Assembly: GCA_900112325.1 (NCBI GenBank)
Contig: FOLJ01000014.1
Coordinates: 1 to 64,000 of the forward strand
DNA: 64,000 nucleotides
Direction: 5' to 3'
Source of the DNA: Micromonospora sediminimaris
GTDB lineage: Bacteria > Actinomycetota > Actinomycetes > Mycobacteriales > Micromonosporaceae
Of this stretch, positions 32,441-40,787 are shown in pieces. A model generated the notes under the pieces. It searched no databases and was not told the origin of the DNA. It saw only the letters and a program-made list of their open reading frames with translations. A program made the position numbers and the translations under genes. Within the stretch, counting starts at the first letter, position 1. Every line of letters begins with the position of its first letter.

Positions 32441-33471
32441 CGTGTCCTGCCTCGCATCGGCACCGCGACGACCGCTGCCGCGGATTGTTTTCCGGCGACC
32501 GCCGTGTTGACCTGCACCACGCGAAGCTTCGGGAAGGCCTGTGCCCAGGCCGGTGTCGCAAGCGTGTCAGCATGATGGAGCGCAGCTGCGGTGGCGACGG
32601 TGTGATCGGCGTTGTCGTCGTGAAGGATGCTCGCCGACTGCCCGGCTGCATGCTCGTCTGCAGGGGTGCGGGGGTCGTCGACTGTCCCGCCGTCGCGGAC
32701 CCCCTCGCCGCGTTCAGCAGCCGCTCGGCTCTGCAGGTCACGGGCCAGGGCCTCCTCCACGTGGCTGCGAGCCAGGCGGATCGCCTCGACCGGCCGCCCG
32801 GCAGCCTCGCCGGCCCTGACGGCCTGATTCATCTCCGCGGCGAGGTCGCGCAGGAGCTGCACCGGCTCGCCTGCGGGCAGTTTGCCCGTGGCACGCCACT
32901 GGCGCTGTAGCTCGTCGAGGGCTTCGGGCCGTACGTGCTCGGCCAGTTTCATCGCCTCCTGCCGGACAGCGGCGTCGAAGTCGTCAACGAGCGCACGACC
33001 GCCGTGTGGCAGTGCGACCGGCCCGTCAGGCGTGATCCCCGGCCTGTCGGGGGTGCCGCCGTGAGCGTGGGCGCCGCGGTGGCGGTGACTGGTACGGGCG
33101 TCGCTCTCCCACACCTCCCGAGCGGCGGCGCGCATGGCTTCGGGGGTCGAGGTTCCGGCCTGCCTGTGGCGCTTGTAGGCGGCCATCAGGTCGGGGCGGA
33201 ACTGGCGCAGTCGTTGCTCGGCGAAAGTGGCCTTGTTGACCAGCCAGCCACCGTCGAGGGATCCCGCCATCCGTTCGCGGTCCGCGCGTACCTTGGCGGC
33301 CAGGCGGTCGGCCTCACGCCGTGCCGCCGCGGCGGCCTCGTCTTGTTGGGCCTGGCGTTCCCGTTCGGCGGCCTTGTTCTGGATACCGACGGCGGCCCAG
33401 CGGGCGCCGGCCTCGCCGACGGTCGCCATCGTCGCCAGCCCTTGCAGGAACTGCTGGCGGGTCTCGGCCAT
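32437..33471 (-). CDS. Mobilisation-associated coiled-coil protein
   Basis: About 344 residues, charged and mostly helical: AERERQAQQDEAAAAARREA and the following segment form a long coiled coil, then MAAYKRHRQAGTSTPEAMRA, and a low-complexity C-terminus. Proteins like this sit between the relaxase and DUF4913 genes in actinobacterial conjugative elements; function unproven. The ATG chosen has GAGGA 4 bp before it. Downstream it overlaps DUF4913 by 4 bp. Confidence 0.7.
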   Translation of the reverse strand: MAETRQQFLQGLATMATVGEAGARWAAVGIQNKAAERERQAQQDEAAAAARREADRLAAKVRADRERMAGSLDGGWLVNKATFAEQRLRQFRPDLMAAYKRHRQAGTSTPEAMRAAAREVWESDARTSHRHRGAHAHGGTPDRPGITPDGPVALPHGGRALVDDFDAAVRQEAMKLAEHVRPEALDELQRQWRATGKLPAGEPVQLLRDLAAEMNQAVRAGEAAGRPVEAIRLARSHVEEALARDLQSRAAAERGEGVRDGGTVDDPRTPADEHAAGQSASILHDDNADHTVATAAALHHADTLATPAWAQAFPKLRVVQVNTAVAGKQSAAAVVAVPMRGRTR

Positions 33472-33520
33472 CGGGTCCTCATGTTGCTGCGGGTGCGGCA
33501 CGTGCACCTCCCCTGTCTGG

Positions 33521-34640
33521 TCAGCGGCCGCGCGCAGCACGCCGGCCGCCTCCCACAGTCGGCGCGGATGTAGGTGTGACAGTTGGCGGCAGCGTTACCG
33601 TCGGCTGCGAGCCGCCCGCTACCAACCGCAGCGCCTTCGCGGCGGTCCGGGCCGTGTCGGCCTGGTGGAGGCGCTGCTGGGCTCGTCGCAGCTGCTCCAA
33701 GGTGTCGGCGAGCCGGGCCAGGTCCATGACCAGTGCAAGGGCGGCGATGGCGTCGTCGTTGCCGGAGATACGGCCCATGAGCGCTACCAGCCGCGACATG
33801 GCCCGCATCTCCTGAGAGCGGCTGGTCGACCGATGGACCCGCCCGTACAGGTCCCGGGCTGCCCGGTCGAAAACCTCGGCGGCCCGGTGCAGAGGCCCGC
33901 GCCGGTCACGCTCCATCGCATACGCCAGGCTGGTGAGCAGGTCCGCTGCAGCGACCGCGGTCGCCTGCGCCCGGCCGGGTTCGGTACAGGCGTCGCGGCG
34001 GATATCGTCGGCGGCGGCAGTGGCCACCGTGGCGGCCTGGCGCATCGCCTCGATGCGCTCGATCCGACCGGGCGTTGGCGCTGCCGGTAGCAGTGTCGGG
34101 GTGCCCCAGCGCAGCCGCAGCTTCGGCAGGGTCATGTCGGGCGCCAGCCGGCCTCCGCCGAAGTACACTGGCTGTCTGCCGGCGGTGCGGGCGCCGGGAA
34201 GCGCTACCGCGTACCCGGTGATCTGCCGGGGATCGGTGCTGCTGCGCCGGAGTCGGACCAGGACCCCTGCGTCGCGGAGCCGGGCGAAGAACTCCTCCTC
34301 GGAGGCAGCCGCGGCGACGGCCGTGCGTACGCGGCGGCGCAGCTCGTCGCGGGGCGTCTGAGCGCGGCCGGCGCGACGGGCCTTGCTGACCTCGACCGGG
34401 TGGGGGCGGCGGTGGGCGGTCCGGTCAGCCGGCGGGACCCGGCGGTGCAGGTTGTAGCGGCGGGCGACGTTGTAGGTGGCCTTGACGCAGCGCGGGTAGT
34501 CGTTGCGCATCCAGTTCGTTCGGCCGTCCTCCCGCACCAGGGTGGCGACGATGTGCACGTGATCGGCGGCGTGCCGCATGGCGATCCACCGCAGACCCGG
34601 ATCGGTAGCCGTGGTGGGCGGAGGGAGGATACACCACGAG
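33521..34640 (-). pseudogene. Relaxase, C-terminal part only
   Basis: Reads from LRWIAMRHAADHVHIVATLV, the histidine-cluster (HxH) motif of actinobacterial relaxases, through DYPRCVKATYNVARRYNL and RRRVRTAVAAAASEEEFFAR to a helical C-terminus with ERIEAMRQAATVATAAADDI. The N-terminal part with the catalytic tyrosine is missing: at about 34.63 kb the relaxase sequence stops and AbrB-like sequence begins in another frame. Without it the element cannot self-mobilise. Probably created by a deletion or recombination. Confidence 0.72.
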
Positions 34641-35039
34641 CAAGCCGTCAGTAGGGTTGGCGGCCAGGAACACGCGGTCGCCGGCGGTGAGTTCGCACCA
34701 GTGTCGGACGGCCGCCGGCAGGTGTAGATGGCCTTGGCCGCTGACGGTGAAGACGCCCTGCCGGTCCAGCCGGATGACGATGACTCCGGCGCCCTCGCGG
34801 ATGTGCAGGCGGGTGCCCGGTGCCCAGCCGAGGGCTCGAATGACCGCCCGGTCGGCGATCCGGCCACTGCTGTCGATGGCAGCCAGGCCGTAGACCATCG
34901 TGCCGGCGCGCGGCGACGGCAGCACCGGCAGGGGCAGCGGCGGGCGGCGAGTCACTCCACTCCGAAGCCTGCGGGAACCCTGCCCCCGGCCGGCCAGCGT
35001 CACCGGCGGGATGACGGGTGCCAGAGAACGATCAGACAC
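34630..35039 (-). pseudogene. AbrB/SpoVT-like protein, truncated (relic of an integrase module)
   Basis: From GTG: the N-terminus has the same PPLPLPVLPSPRA-type linker as the 36.9-kb copy, then SGRIADRAVIRALGWAPGTR and the AbrB domain GQGHLHLPAAVRHWCELTAG DRVFLAANP. Homology ends at LLVVYP, where the relaxase remnant begins; the frame runs on to 34425 as an unrelated tail. The integrase that should follow is missing. A perfect inverted repeat lies 60 bp upstream. Confidence 0.7.
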
Positions 35040-35098
35040 GACAATCGCCCCCGATCGGGACAGAGTCGATCGAGGGAGTCGCTGAGCTGAGAGTTGCG

Positions 35099-35118
35099 TG
35101 GTCAAGTGCGCTTGACCA
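35099..35118. promoter_or_regulatory. Perfect inverted repeat upstream of the AbrB relic
   Basis: TGGTCAAG-TGCG-CTTGACCA, 8-bp arms and a 4-base centre, about 60 bp upstream of the AbrB-like GTG. The intact copy at 36910 has a different 7-bp inverted repeat at the same distance. An autoregulatory operator is a reasonable guess. Confidence 0.45.
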
Positions 35119-35224
35119 CCAGTACGCGAAACACAGCATGGATGCTGCAAATTGGTGTCCGAGGGACAACACAAACCAAAACCCAACCGGGTCCGACGCT
35201 GGCAGCGTCAATCCCGTTGCTATA

Positions 35225-36257
35225 GAGCCTGTTTCTGATCTTCCTGACGAGCGTTGTGGTAGGTGCCAGGGAGCTCGGCGTGGCGGCTATCAATCGGTGA
35301 CGGGCTCTTGGTAGGCAGACGGTTCCTACACCCCTGCTGTCCCAAGAGCCCGCCGTGACATTGAACCCTGCCCAGCGTGCAGCTGGCCAGCAGCCCCATG
35401 CCGTTTGCGGCTGTGGCTGCGTGACCCGTCCCCGCCGCTATCCCTCCGACACCACCGACGCCGAGTGGGAGATCCTCGAACCGCTGCTGGCCCCGCCTGC
35501 CTGTCGTCGCCGCACCGGTGGCCGGCCGGAGAAACATCACCGGCGGGCGATCATCGACGCGATCTTCTACCTCGTCGACAACGGCATCAAATGGCGGGCC
35601 ATGCCCGCCGACTTCCCGCCCTGGCGAACCGTCTACGGATTCCTCACCCGCTGGCACGACGATCTGACCGCGCTCACTCTGACCGACCGGCTCCGCGAAC
35701 AGATCCGCTGCGCAGCCGGCCGCACCGCGACCCCGACCGCCGGCTGCGTGGACTCCCAATCGGTGCACGAGTGCGCCGAAGCCACCGTCAGCCGCGACAC
35801 CAGCGGCTACGACCCCCACAAACGCGTCAACGGCCGTAAACGCCACATAATCGTCGACACCCTCGGCTTGCTCATCGCGGCGCACGTCACCGCGGCCAAC
35901 GTCCAAGACCGCGACGACGCCCGCCCCATCGTCCACCAGGCCGCCCTGCACGGCATCGCACACATCTGGGCCGACCACGGCTACCACGGCGACCTGATCA
36001 CCTGGGCCGCCGACCTCGACGTCACCATCGAGATCGTGCCCCGCCCAGCCGGCAAAGGCTTCCAGGTCCTGCCACGCCGCTGGGTCGTCGAACGCACCTT
36101 CGCCTGGCTCACCCGCCGACGCCGCTGCGCCCGCGACTACGAACGCCTACCCGAACACCACGAAACCATCATCTACTGGGCCGCGATCCTCCAGATGACC
36201 CGCCGCCACGCTCGTACCCGTACCACAAGCCCAGCCCCATAGATCAGAAACAGGCTC
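35225..36257 (+). mobile_element. IS5-family insertion sequence, copy 1
   Basis: A 1033-bp element with perfect 16-bp terminal inverted repeats (GAGCCTGTTTCTGATC and its complement) flanked by TATA on both sides (35221-35224 and 36258-36261). One transposase gene. It separates the AbrB relic from the serine-recombinase remnant. Confidence 0.92.
35421..36242 (+). CDS. IS5-family transposase
   Basis: About 273 residues. The DUF4096-type N-terminus RRYPSDTTDAEWEILEPLL is followed by the DDE_Tnp_1 core: VDSQSV (first Asp), WADHGYHGDLI (second Asp) and RRWVVERTFAWLTRRRRCAR (Glu). GTG start chosen at the usual family N-terminus; an in-frame GTG 66 bp earlier would add a Cys-rich extension. The frame is intact. 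Confidence 0.92.
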   Translation: MTRPRRYPSDTTDAEWEILEPLLAPPACRRRTGGRPEKHHRRAIIDAIFYLVDNGIKWRAMPADFPPWRTVYGFLTRWHDDLTALTLTDRLREQIRCAAGRTATPTAGCVDSQSVHECAEATVSRDTSGYDPHKRVNGRKRHIIVDTLGLLIAAHVTAANVQDRDDARPIVHQAALHGIAHIWADHGYHGDLITWAADLDVTIEIVPRPAGKGFQVLPRRWVVERTFAWLTRRRRCARDYERLPEHHETIIYWAAILQMTRRHARTRTTSPAP

Positions 36258-36347
36258 TATAGGCCGAAGCCGGCACCTCGAACCACGTCGACGAGGCTCC
36301 ACAGCACAGCACCGAGGCCACCCGCGACCACCGCGGAGCCCAGGTAG

Positions 36348-36766
36348 CCCAGCCGACTCACCGCAACTGTCCAGGCCATGGCCGACGCACAGCACGATGA
36401 CGTCGACCAACAGGCGATCAAGGCGGCACGGGCAACCCTCGCCACCTGCACCGCCCGGCTGGACCGCTATCGCGCCGCTCTGGACAGCGGCGTCGATCCC
36501 ACCGTCGTCGGACGATGGATCGCCGACATCCAGGCCGAACAGGTCACCGCCGAGGCCAACCTGCGTCGCCTCACCGGACCTCGGACCATGAGCCCTGACG
36601 AGATCCACCGCGTCGTAGAGGCTCTGGGAAACATTGCCGCCGTGCTCCGCGACGCTGACCCCGCCGACAAGGCATTGGTCTACCGCGAATTAGGGATCGC
36701 CCTGACCTACCGGCCGACGACCCGAACGGTGTCCGCTCAGGCGACCCCGAGTGGATCATGTACTAG
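36348..36766 (+). pseudogene. Serine recombinase, C-terminal fragment
   Basis: Reads LTATVQAMADAQHDDVDQQA, ARATLATCTARLDRYRAALD, IADIQAEQVTAEANLRRLTG, then ALGNIAAVLRDADPADKALV and YRELGIALTYRPTTRTV, which is the coiled-coil end of large serine recombinases/integrases. The resolvase catalytic domain and zinc ribbon are absent; an upstream stop and the IS5 lie where they should be. The frame runs past the natural end into the tRNA fragment. Probably the former integrase of the decayed conjugative element. Confidence 0.7.
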
Positions 36767-36770
36767 ATTG

Positions 36771-36798
36771 TGTCCGAGGGGGGACTTGAACCCCCACG
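36771..36798 (-). tRNA. tRNA 3' fragment (T-arm and acceptor 3' strand), likely attachment site
   Basis: The minus strand reads GTGGGGGTTCAAGTCCCC and continues with CCCTCGGACA: a 5-bp T stem, a TTCAAGT loop and the seven-base acceptor strand CTCGGAC plus discriminator A. The anticodon and D arms are not present on the other side, so this is only the 3' end, as left by integration into a tRNA gene. The acceptor sequence fits actinobacterial tRNA-Leu or tRNA-Ser; which one cannot be told. Confidence 0.7.
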
Positions 36799-36828
36799 GT
36801 CCGCACCGGTGCGCAACAACCCGTACCT

Positions 36829-36850
36829 GTGTTCAGACCACTATGAACAC
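36829..36850. promoter_or_regulatory. Inverted repeat upstream of the AbrB-integrase operon 2
   Basis: GTGTTCA and TGAACAC, perfect 7-bp arms around an 8-base spacer, 60 bp before the AbrB-like start. Candidate operator. Confidence 0.45.
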
Positions 36851-36909
36851 CCCATCTACCTTCTGACGTTGCTGCGAGCACTCGCCGAGCAGGGGCGGGG
36901 GTGGTGGCG

Positions 36910-37386
36910 ATGAGCACCTCGTCCGTGCCACCCGTGGTTCCCAGGGTGATCCCCGCAAACGCCGGCACCGGCCCAGGGCCACTGGGTAGAGTCAGACGGC
37001 CGCTTCCCTTGCCAGCCTTGAGTTCCAAGTACGCCCGAACAGCCGACACCGCCTACGCGTTGAGCGCGGTGGACAAGAGCGGCCGGATCGCCGACCGCAG
37101 CATCGTCCGAGCGCTCGGTTGGGCACCGGAAACCCGCCTGGACATCCGCGAACAGTCCGGAGTCATCCTGGTCTGCGCGACCGCCGATGGTGTCCACCGC
37201 ATCGGCGACCGCGGCTACGTACTTCTGCCGTTGACGGTGCGACGCTGGTGCCGGCTCAAGGCCGGGGATCGCGTTCTGCTGGTCGCCAACCTTTCCGCAG
37301 ATGTACTGGCGGCGCATCCCCTTGCGGTGCTCGACCGCCTGATGGCTGGCACGCACTCGGCTGTGAAGAGGGGTGAGACGGCGTGA
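36910..37386 (+). CDS. AbrB/SpoVT-like DNA-binding protein of integrase module 2
   Basis: 158 residues. Pro-rich N-terminus (SSVPPVVPRVIPANAG, RRPLPLPALSS), then SGRIADRSIVRALGWAPETR, then an AbrB-type hairpin domain IGDRGYVLLPLTVRRWCRLK AGDRVLLVANL. The ATG of MSTSSVPP was chosen over a GTG 9 bp earlier. The stop overlaps the integrase GTG as GTGA, so the two are translationally coupled. Function is inferred as regulator or accessory factor of the integrase. Confidence 0.8.
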   Translation: MSTSSVPPVVPRVIPANAGTGPGPLGRVRRPLPLPALSSKYARTADTAYALSAVDKSGRIADRSIVRALGWAPETRLDIREQSGVILVCATADGVHRIGDRGYVLLPLTVRRWCRLKAGDRVLLVANLSADVLAAHPLAVLDRLMAGTHSAVKRGETA

Positions 37387-38411
37387 GCCAGACCGCCGCT
37401 GGGCGGCCGGAGTTGGAGGCCGCCCGCTTGTTGCTGGAGCGAATGGGCATCTCCCCCGCCGATCTATTGGGGGTACAGCCGGCCCGTCCCCCAGCCCCGA
37501 CATTTGCCGAATACGTGCCGATCGTCGCCGCAGCCGTGTCGCCCGGCACCCGCCGGGCATACGGCTCCTACTGGAAACGGGTGGTGCAAGCATGGGGCGG
37601 TCGGCGCATCGACGAGCCCCTTCCCTCCGAGATTGAGCAGTTGCGCGCCGAGGTGCAGGCCAACGTGGTGATGCGACGCAACAACCGCGGCGGACGATCC
37701 GCCGCAGAACATCTGGTGTCCGCGCTGCGCTGCCTATACCGGCGGGCCGTAGCGGATGGGTACCTCGACGCGGCTGACAACCCGGCGTTGAAGGTGGACA
37801 AGCCGCGCAGGCTGCCCAGTACGCGGCGGGCGATCGGCGACGCCCGCTTGGCGGAGATCAACAAGGCGGCGGCCAGCACCGGAGACGACCCGGCTCTGGA
37901 CAGCTTGCTGATCCGGTTGCACACCGAGACGGCCTGCCGCCGCGGCGGGGCCCTGGCGCTGCGCCCGCGGGATCTGGACACCGACCAATGTCTGATCTTC
38001 CTGCGAGAAAAGGGCGGCGCATCTCGCTGGCAGCCGATCTCCCCAACGCTGATGCGGCACCTGCTGGCGCATCACGCCGAGAGAGGCGACGGTGACCGAA
38101 ACAGCAACCTGCTGCGCTACCGCGACGGCCGGCCGCTGACCTATCGGCGCTACGACCACCTGTGGTCGCGGATCGGACAGCATCTGCGCTGGGTGCACAC
38201 CCAGCAGATCAGCACACACTGGCTACGGCACACCACCCTGACCTGGGTAGAACGGACCCATGGTCACGCCGTGGCCCGCGCTTATGCCGGACACACAGAA
38301 GGCGCCGGAAACGGCTCTACGGCCACCTACGTACGCGCAACACTGCACGAGGTCGCGATTGCCTTGGCCGATCTGACTGGTGAGGAGCATCCGCTCGCTG
38401 CGGAACCCTAG
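37383..38411 (+). CDS. Tyrosine-type recombinase/integrase, module 2
   Basis: 342 residues, intact. A leader AARLLLERMGISPADLL precedes a core-binding SAM-like domain (about 40-135, TRRAYGSYWKRVVQAWGG, RSAAEHLVSALRCLYRRA) and the catalytic domain (about 150-342). Catalytic residues: Arg in ETACRRGGALAL (about 186), His279 and Arg282 in HWLRHT, His304 in AGHTEG and Tyr316 in TATYVRA. The region THWLRHTTLTWVERT is nearly identical in all three module integrases. Probable role: site-specific integration or excision of the surrounding DNA. A strong hairpin follows the stop. Confidence 0.93.
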   Translation: MSQTAAGRPELEAARLLLERMGISPADLLGVQPARPPAPTFAEYVPIVAAAVSPGTRRAYGSYWKRVVQAWGGRRIDEPLPSEIEQLRAEVQANVVMRRNNRGGRSAAEHLVSALRCLYRRAVADGYLDAADNPALKVDKPRRLPSTRRAIGDARLAEINKAAASTGDDPALDSLLIRLHTETACRRGGALALRPRDLDTDQCLIFLREKGGASRWQPISPTLMRHLLAHHAERGDGDRNSNLLRYRDGRPLTYRRYDHLWSRIGQHLRWVHTQQISTHWLRHTTLTWVERTHGHAVARAYAGHTEGAGNGSTATYVRATLHEVAIALADLTGEEHPLAAEP

Positions 38412-38427
38412 ACAATGATCGGTCTGC

Positions 38428-38456
38428 GGTCTCCCTCGCCAGTGGCGAGGGAGACC
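38428..38456 (+). terminator. Terminator of AbrB-integrase operon 2
   Basis: Perfect 13-bp arms GGTCTCCCTCGCC and GGCGAGGGAGACC with an AGT loop, 16 bp after the integrase stop. Confidence 0.8.
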
Positions 38457-38655
38457 AGCCGTTCCTACCGCTTCCGGGCCGCAGGCATGCTGGCTCGGCA
38501 ATGGTGGCCACGCCACCAGCGTCCTCGTCGAGACCCGGCACGTAGGGCATGACGCGCAGCGTATCCAGGACACCGTCTCCGACCGAGATCCGCATCATGA
38601 GTACCCTTACCCACGGTCCGGCGGAACCCTGCATGATCTACGCGCGAGACCGACG

Positions 38656-39133
38656 GTGTGTCATGCTCTCGCGGTGCAGCCTGAGGAGCTGGCCCGCGTC
38701 CGGATCCGGGATGTGCTCGCCGCCCCCGGCGTTGACGACCTCGTCGCCTACTTCAATTCCGATGGGCCATTCGCCGGCACGCTATTCGACCTGCTCGGCG
38801 AGAACCCGTCTACGTGCTCACCCTCGACGATCTGCTCGCAACCACCTTGCCCGCAAGCGCCCCCGGCTTGTGCCGATCCATGACGACGTCGTGTTTCGTG
38901 TGCTCGCTCCGCCGCGGAACAAGTTCTGGGTGACGCTTGCAGCCGCGCTGACCGATTCCGCACTCCGTGACGCGATTGAGGATCTCCGCCCAGCGGGCGA
39001 CGAGTCAATCAGCTTGCTACGGCTGCTCGATGTCGCGATCTGGATACGTCATAGCCGCTCGCGCAACGCCCGCAATGCCCGCCGTGCAGTCGGGGTACCC
39101 GAACCTGGCCCATTTCCGCCCCTGAAATCGTGA
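38656..39133 (+). pseudogene. DUF6308-like gene, frameshifted and shortened
   Basis: Pieces of one protein in successive frames: RVRIRDVLAAPGVDDLVAYF and NSDGPFAGTLFDLLGENP, then VYVLTLDDLLATTLPA, then ARKRPRLVPIHDDVVFRVLA and SISLLRLLDVAIWIRHSRSR. The order and motifs (ARKRPRLVP, LLDVAIWIRHS) match actinobacterial DUF6308 proteins, but the middle is missing. Function of the family unknown. Confidence 0.6.
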
Positions 39134-39161
39134 CGACGCCGGAGGCCGCACGCGCGGCGCG

Positions 39162-39171
39162 GCGGCAGATC
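39162..39171 (+). repeat. Intergenic motif GCGGCAGATC, copy 3
   Basis: Exact motif followed by GGGATGG, 28 bp after the end of the DUF6308-like relic and 80 bp before the VOC gene. Confidence 0.7.
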
Positions 39172-39250
39172 GGGATGGCCTGCCGGTAGCGCAGTACCTC
39201 CGGCCGAGGCGCCTGTGTGGAGCAGATGGTCGCTGTCATAGCCTGCAGCA

Positions 39251-39658
39251 ATGACTGAGGGGCCGGCTCGGTTTGGTGGACGCAGCGACGTCGTCCTGGC
39301 GGTGGTCTTGGATTGTGCCGATCTGGATCGCGCAGGGACCTTCTGGTGCGGGGTGCTCGGATACGTGGCTGAACCGCTCTCGCCAGGGCGCTACCGGCGG
39401 CTGCTACCCGCCGACGGGAACGGCGTTGAGCTGCTGTTGCAATGGGTCCCCGAGCCAAAGACGCACAAGAACAGGATGCACCTGGATCTGCGCGTTCCCG
39501 ACCTTGAGGCGGAGGTGGCCAGACTGCTGTCTCTGGGAGCGCGGTGCATCACGGACAGTGTCATCGAAGAAGACGGCTGGGCCTGGCACGTCCTCGCCGA
39601 CCACGACGGCAACGAATTCTGTGTGCTACGGCCACCCACGACACCTACCGACCACTGA
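39251..39658 (+). CDS. VOC-family (glyoxalase-like) protein
   Basis: 135 residues of the vicinal oxygen chelate fold: VVLAVVLDCADLDRAGTFWC, GVLGYVAEPL, NRMHLDLRVPDLEAEVARLL, SLGARC, then WHVLADHDGNEFCVLRPP. The metal-ligand positions H (in MHLDLRV) and E (in GNEFCVL) are present; the N-terminal ligand is Asp in VLDCAD. This glyoxalase-like subgroup is common in actinobacteria, with unknown substrates. A single gene, no operon. Confidence 0.88.
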   Translation: MTEGPARFGGRSDVVLAVVLDCADLDRAGTFWCGVLGYVAEPLSPGRYRRLLPADGNGVELLLQWVPEPKTHKNRMHLDLRVPDLEAEVARLLSLGARCITDSVIEEDGWAWHVLADHDGNEFCVLRPPTTPTDH

Positions 39659-39963
39659 TCCGCACCAGGGGCTGAGTTCCACCGCAAACATCCGCCTTGA
39701 TCCGGTATGGGCCCTGCGCCGGACATGTCGTTGTGCCCGGCCGTGCTGGTCTTGATGTCTGGGGGCCACAGCCGCCACGATGTGTCGGTGCTTGCAAGGT
39801 TCGGACATCGGAGGGCTGGTAGGTGCAAGGGGCAGCCCTTGCCGACGGCCGACCGCATCGACATGGCGTCGACGTCCAGACGCGGCCGCTCCTTGCGTTC
39901 CGTCCGTGGCATCTCCATTCGTCAGCGGGCTGGGCGGACTCGACCGGCCGTGTGTGACGCTCC
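39659..39963. other. Gap without a supported gene
   Basis: About 305 bp. Frames on both strands are low-complexity; I see no repeat or hairpin worth naming. Confidence 0.4.
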
Positions 39964-40728
39964 ATGCTGATCATTGAGGAGCCGCGCCGGAACCGGCTGC
40001 GCTGGATTCGCATCGTAGTGGCGGCCTTCGCAGCGTCCACCATCGTGGCCGCAGGTGCAGCCCTGTGGGAGTACGGGCGCCGGGCAGGTGGTGCCGTCCC
40101 TGACGTCAGCTGCATCCTGTTCGTCGCCACCGGTGTGCACCTCGCCGGTACACGCTGGCTGCGCAGGCGGGGCCGGCGCGCGGACTTTCGCTGGCGGGCA
40201 GCATTGGTCCTGCCCAATGGCGTACACCCTGGTCTGCAGGGCCGGTGGTCCCGGTCCGCCCTCGCCATCGGCGCAGTCACGGCCACCGGCTTCGTCGGGA
40301 GTGGGCTGCTGTTCTTCGGCGGGCAGGTCGGCGCGGGCAGGGTGTGGTCCGGCCCGATCGGGTCGATACTCGCTGGCGCGGCGGCCATTGCGCTCGCCGC
40401 GAGCGCCTTCGGGCGCTTGCGCCGCTCCGGGTACGTGGTCATCACCTCGCATGGCGTCGCGGTCGGCGGCCACATCGTCCTCTGGGAGCAGATCGGGGCG
40501 GTTTACCACGACAAGGAGGGCGTTCACCTGCGCCTGAAAACACCAGAAAACCCGCGATACGTCGGGCTCAGCGGCCCGGACTGCGCCGTCTCCGACGAGC
40601 GTCTCGCCGAGGCGATCGAGTTCTACCTCGCCAACCCACACCGCCGATCCACCCTCGACATCGGGCCTGACCAGCTCGCCTTGCCTGCCCCACAAGGACC
40701 CGCGCAGACACCGTCGCAGGCAGTCTGA
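39964..40728 (+). CDS. Membrane protein with PH-like C-terminal domain
   Basis: 254 residues. Four hydrophobic segments: WIRIVVAAFAASTIVAAGAA, VSCILFVATGVHLAG, ALAIGAVTATGFVGSGLLFF and SILAGAAAIALAASAF. A soluble domain follows (YVVITSHGVAVGGHIVLWEQ, GAVYHDKEGVHLRLKTPENP) of the kind seen in bacterial PH-like/DUF membrane proteins. No function can be assigned. It lies between a VOC gene and an EcsC gene on the same strand, with 59 bp to the latter. Confidence 0.7.
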   Translation: MLIIEEPRRNRLRWIRIVVAAFAASTIVAAGAALWEYGRRAGGAVPDVSCILFVATGVHLAGTRWLRRRGRRADFRWRAALVLPNGVHPGLQGRWSRSALAIGAVTATGFVGSGLLFFGGQVGAGRVWSGPIGSILAGAAAIALAASAFGRLRRSGYVVITSHGVAVGGHIVLWEQIGAVYHDKEGVHLRLKTPENPRYVGLSGPDCAVSDERLAEAIEFYLANPHRRSTLDIGPDQLALPAPQGPAQTPSQAV

Positions 40729-40787
40729 TTCAGCCCGGCAACCACGAGAGCCATCGCGCAACGAAGACTGAGCAGGCGAGTCGCGGC

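Noticed and set aside
36771..36860. Complete tRNA gene
   Set aside because: Only the T-arm and the acceptor 3' strand are present; the next 50 bases on the minus strand do not form anticodon or D arms.
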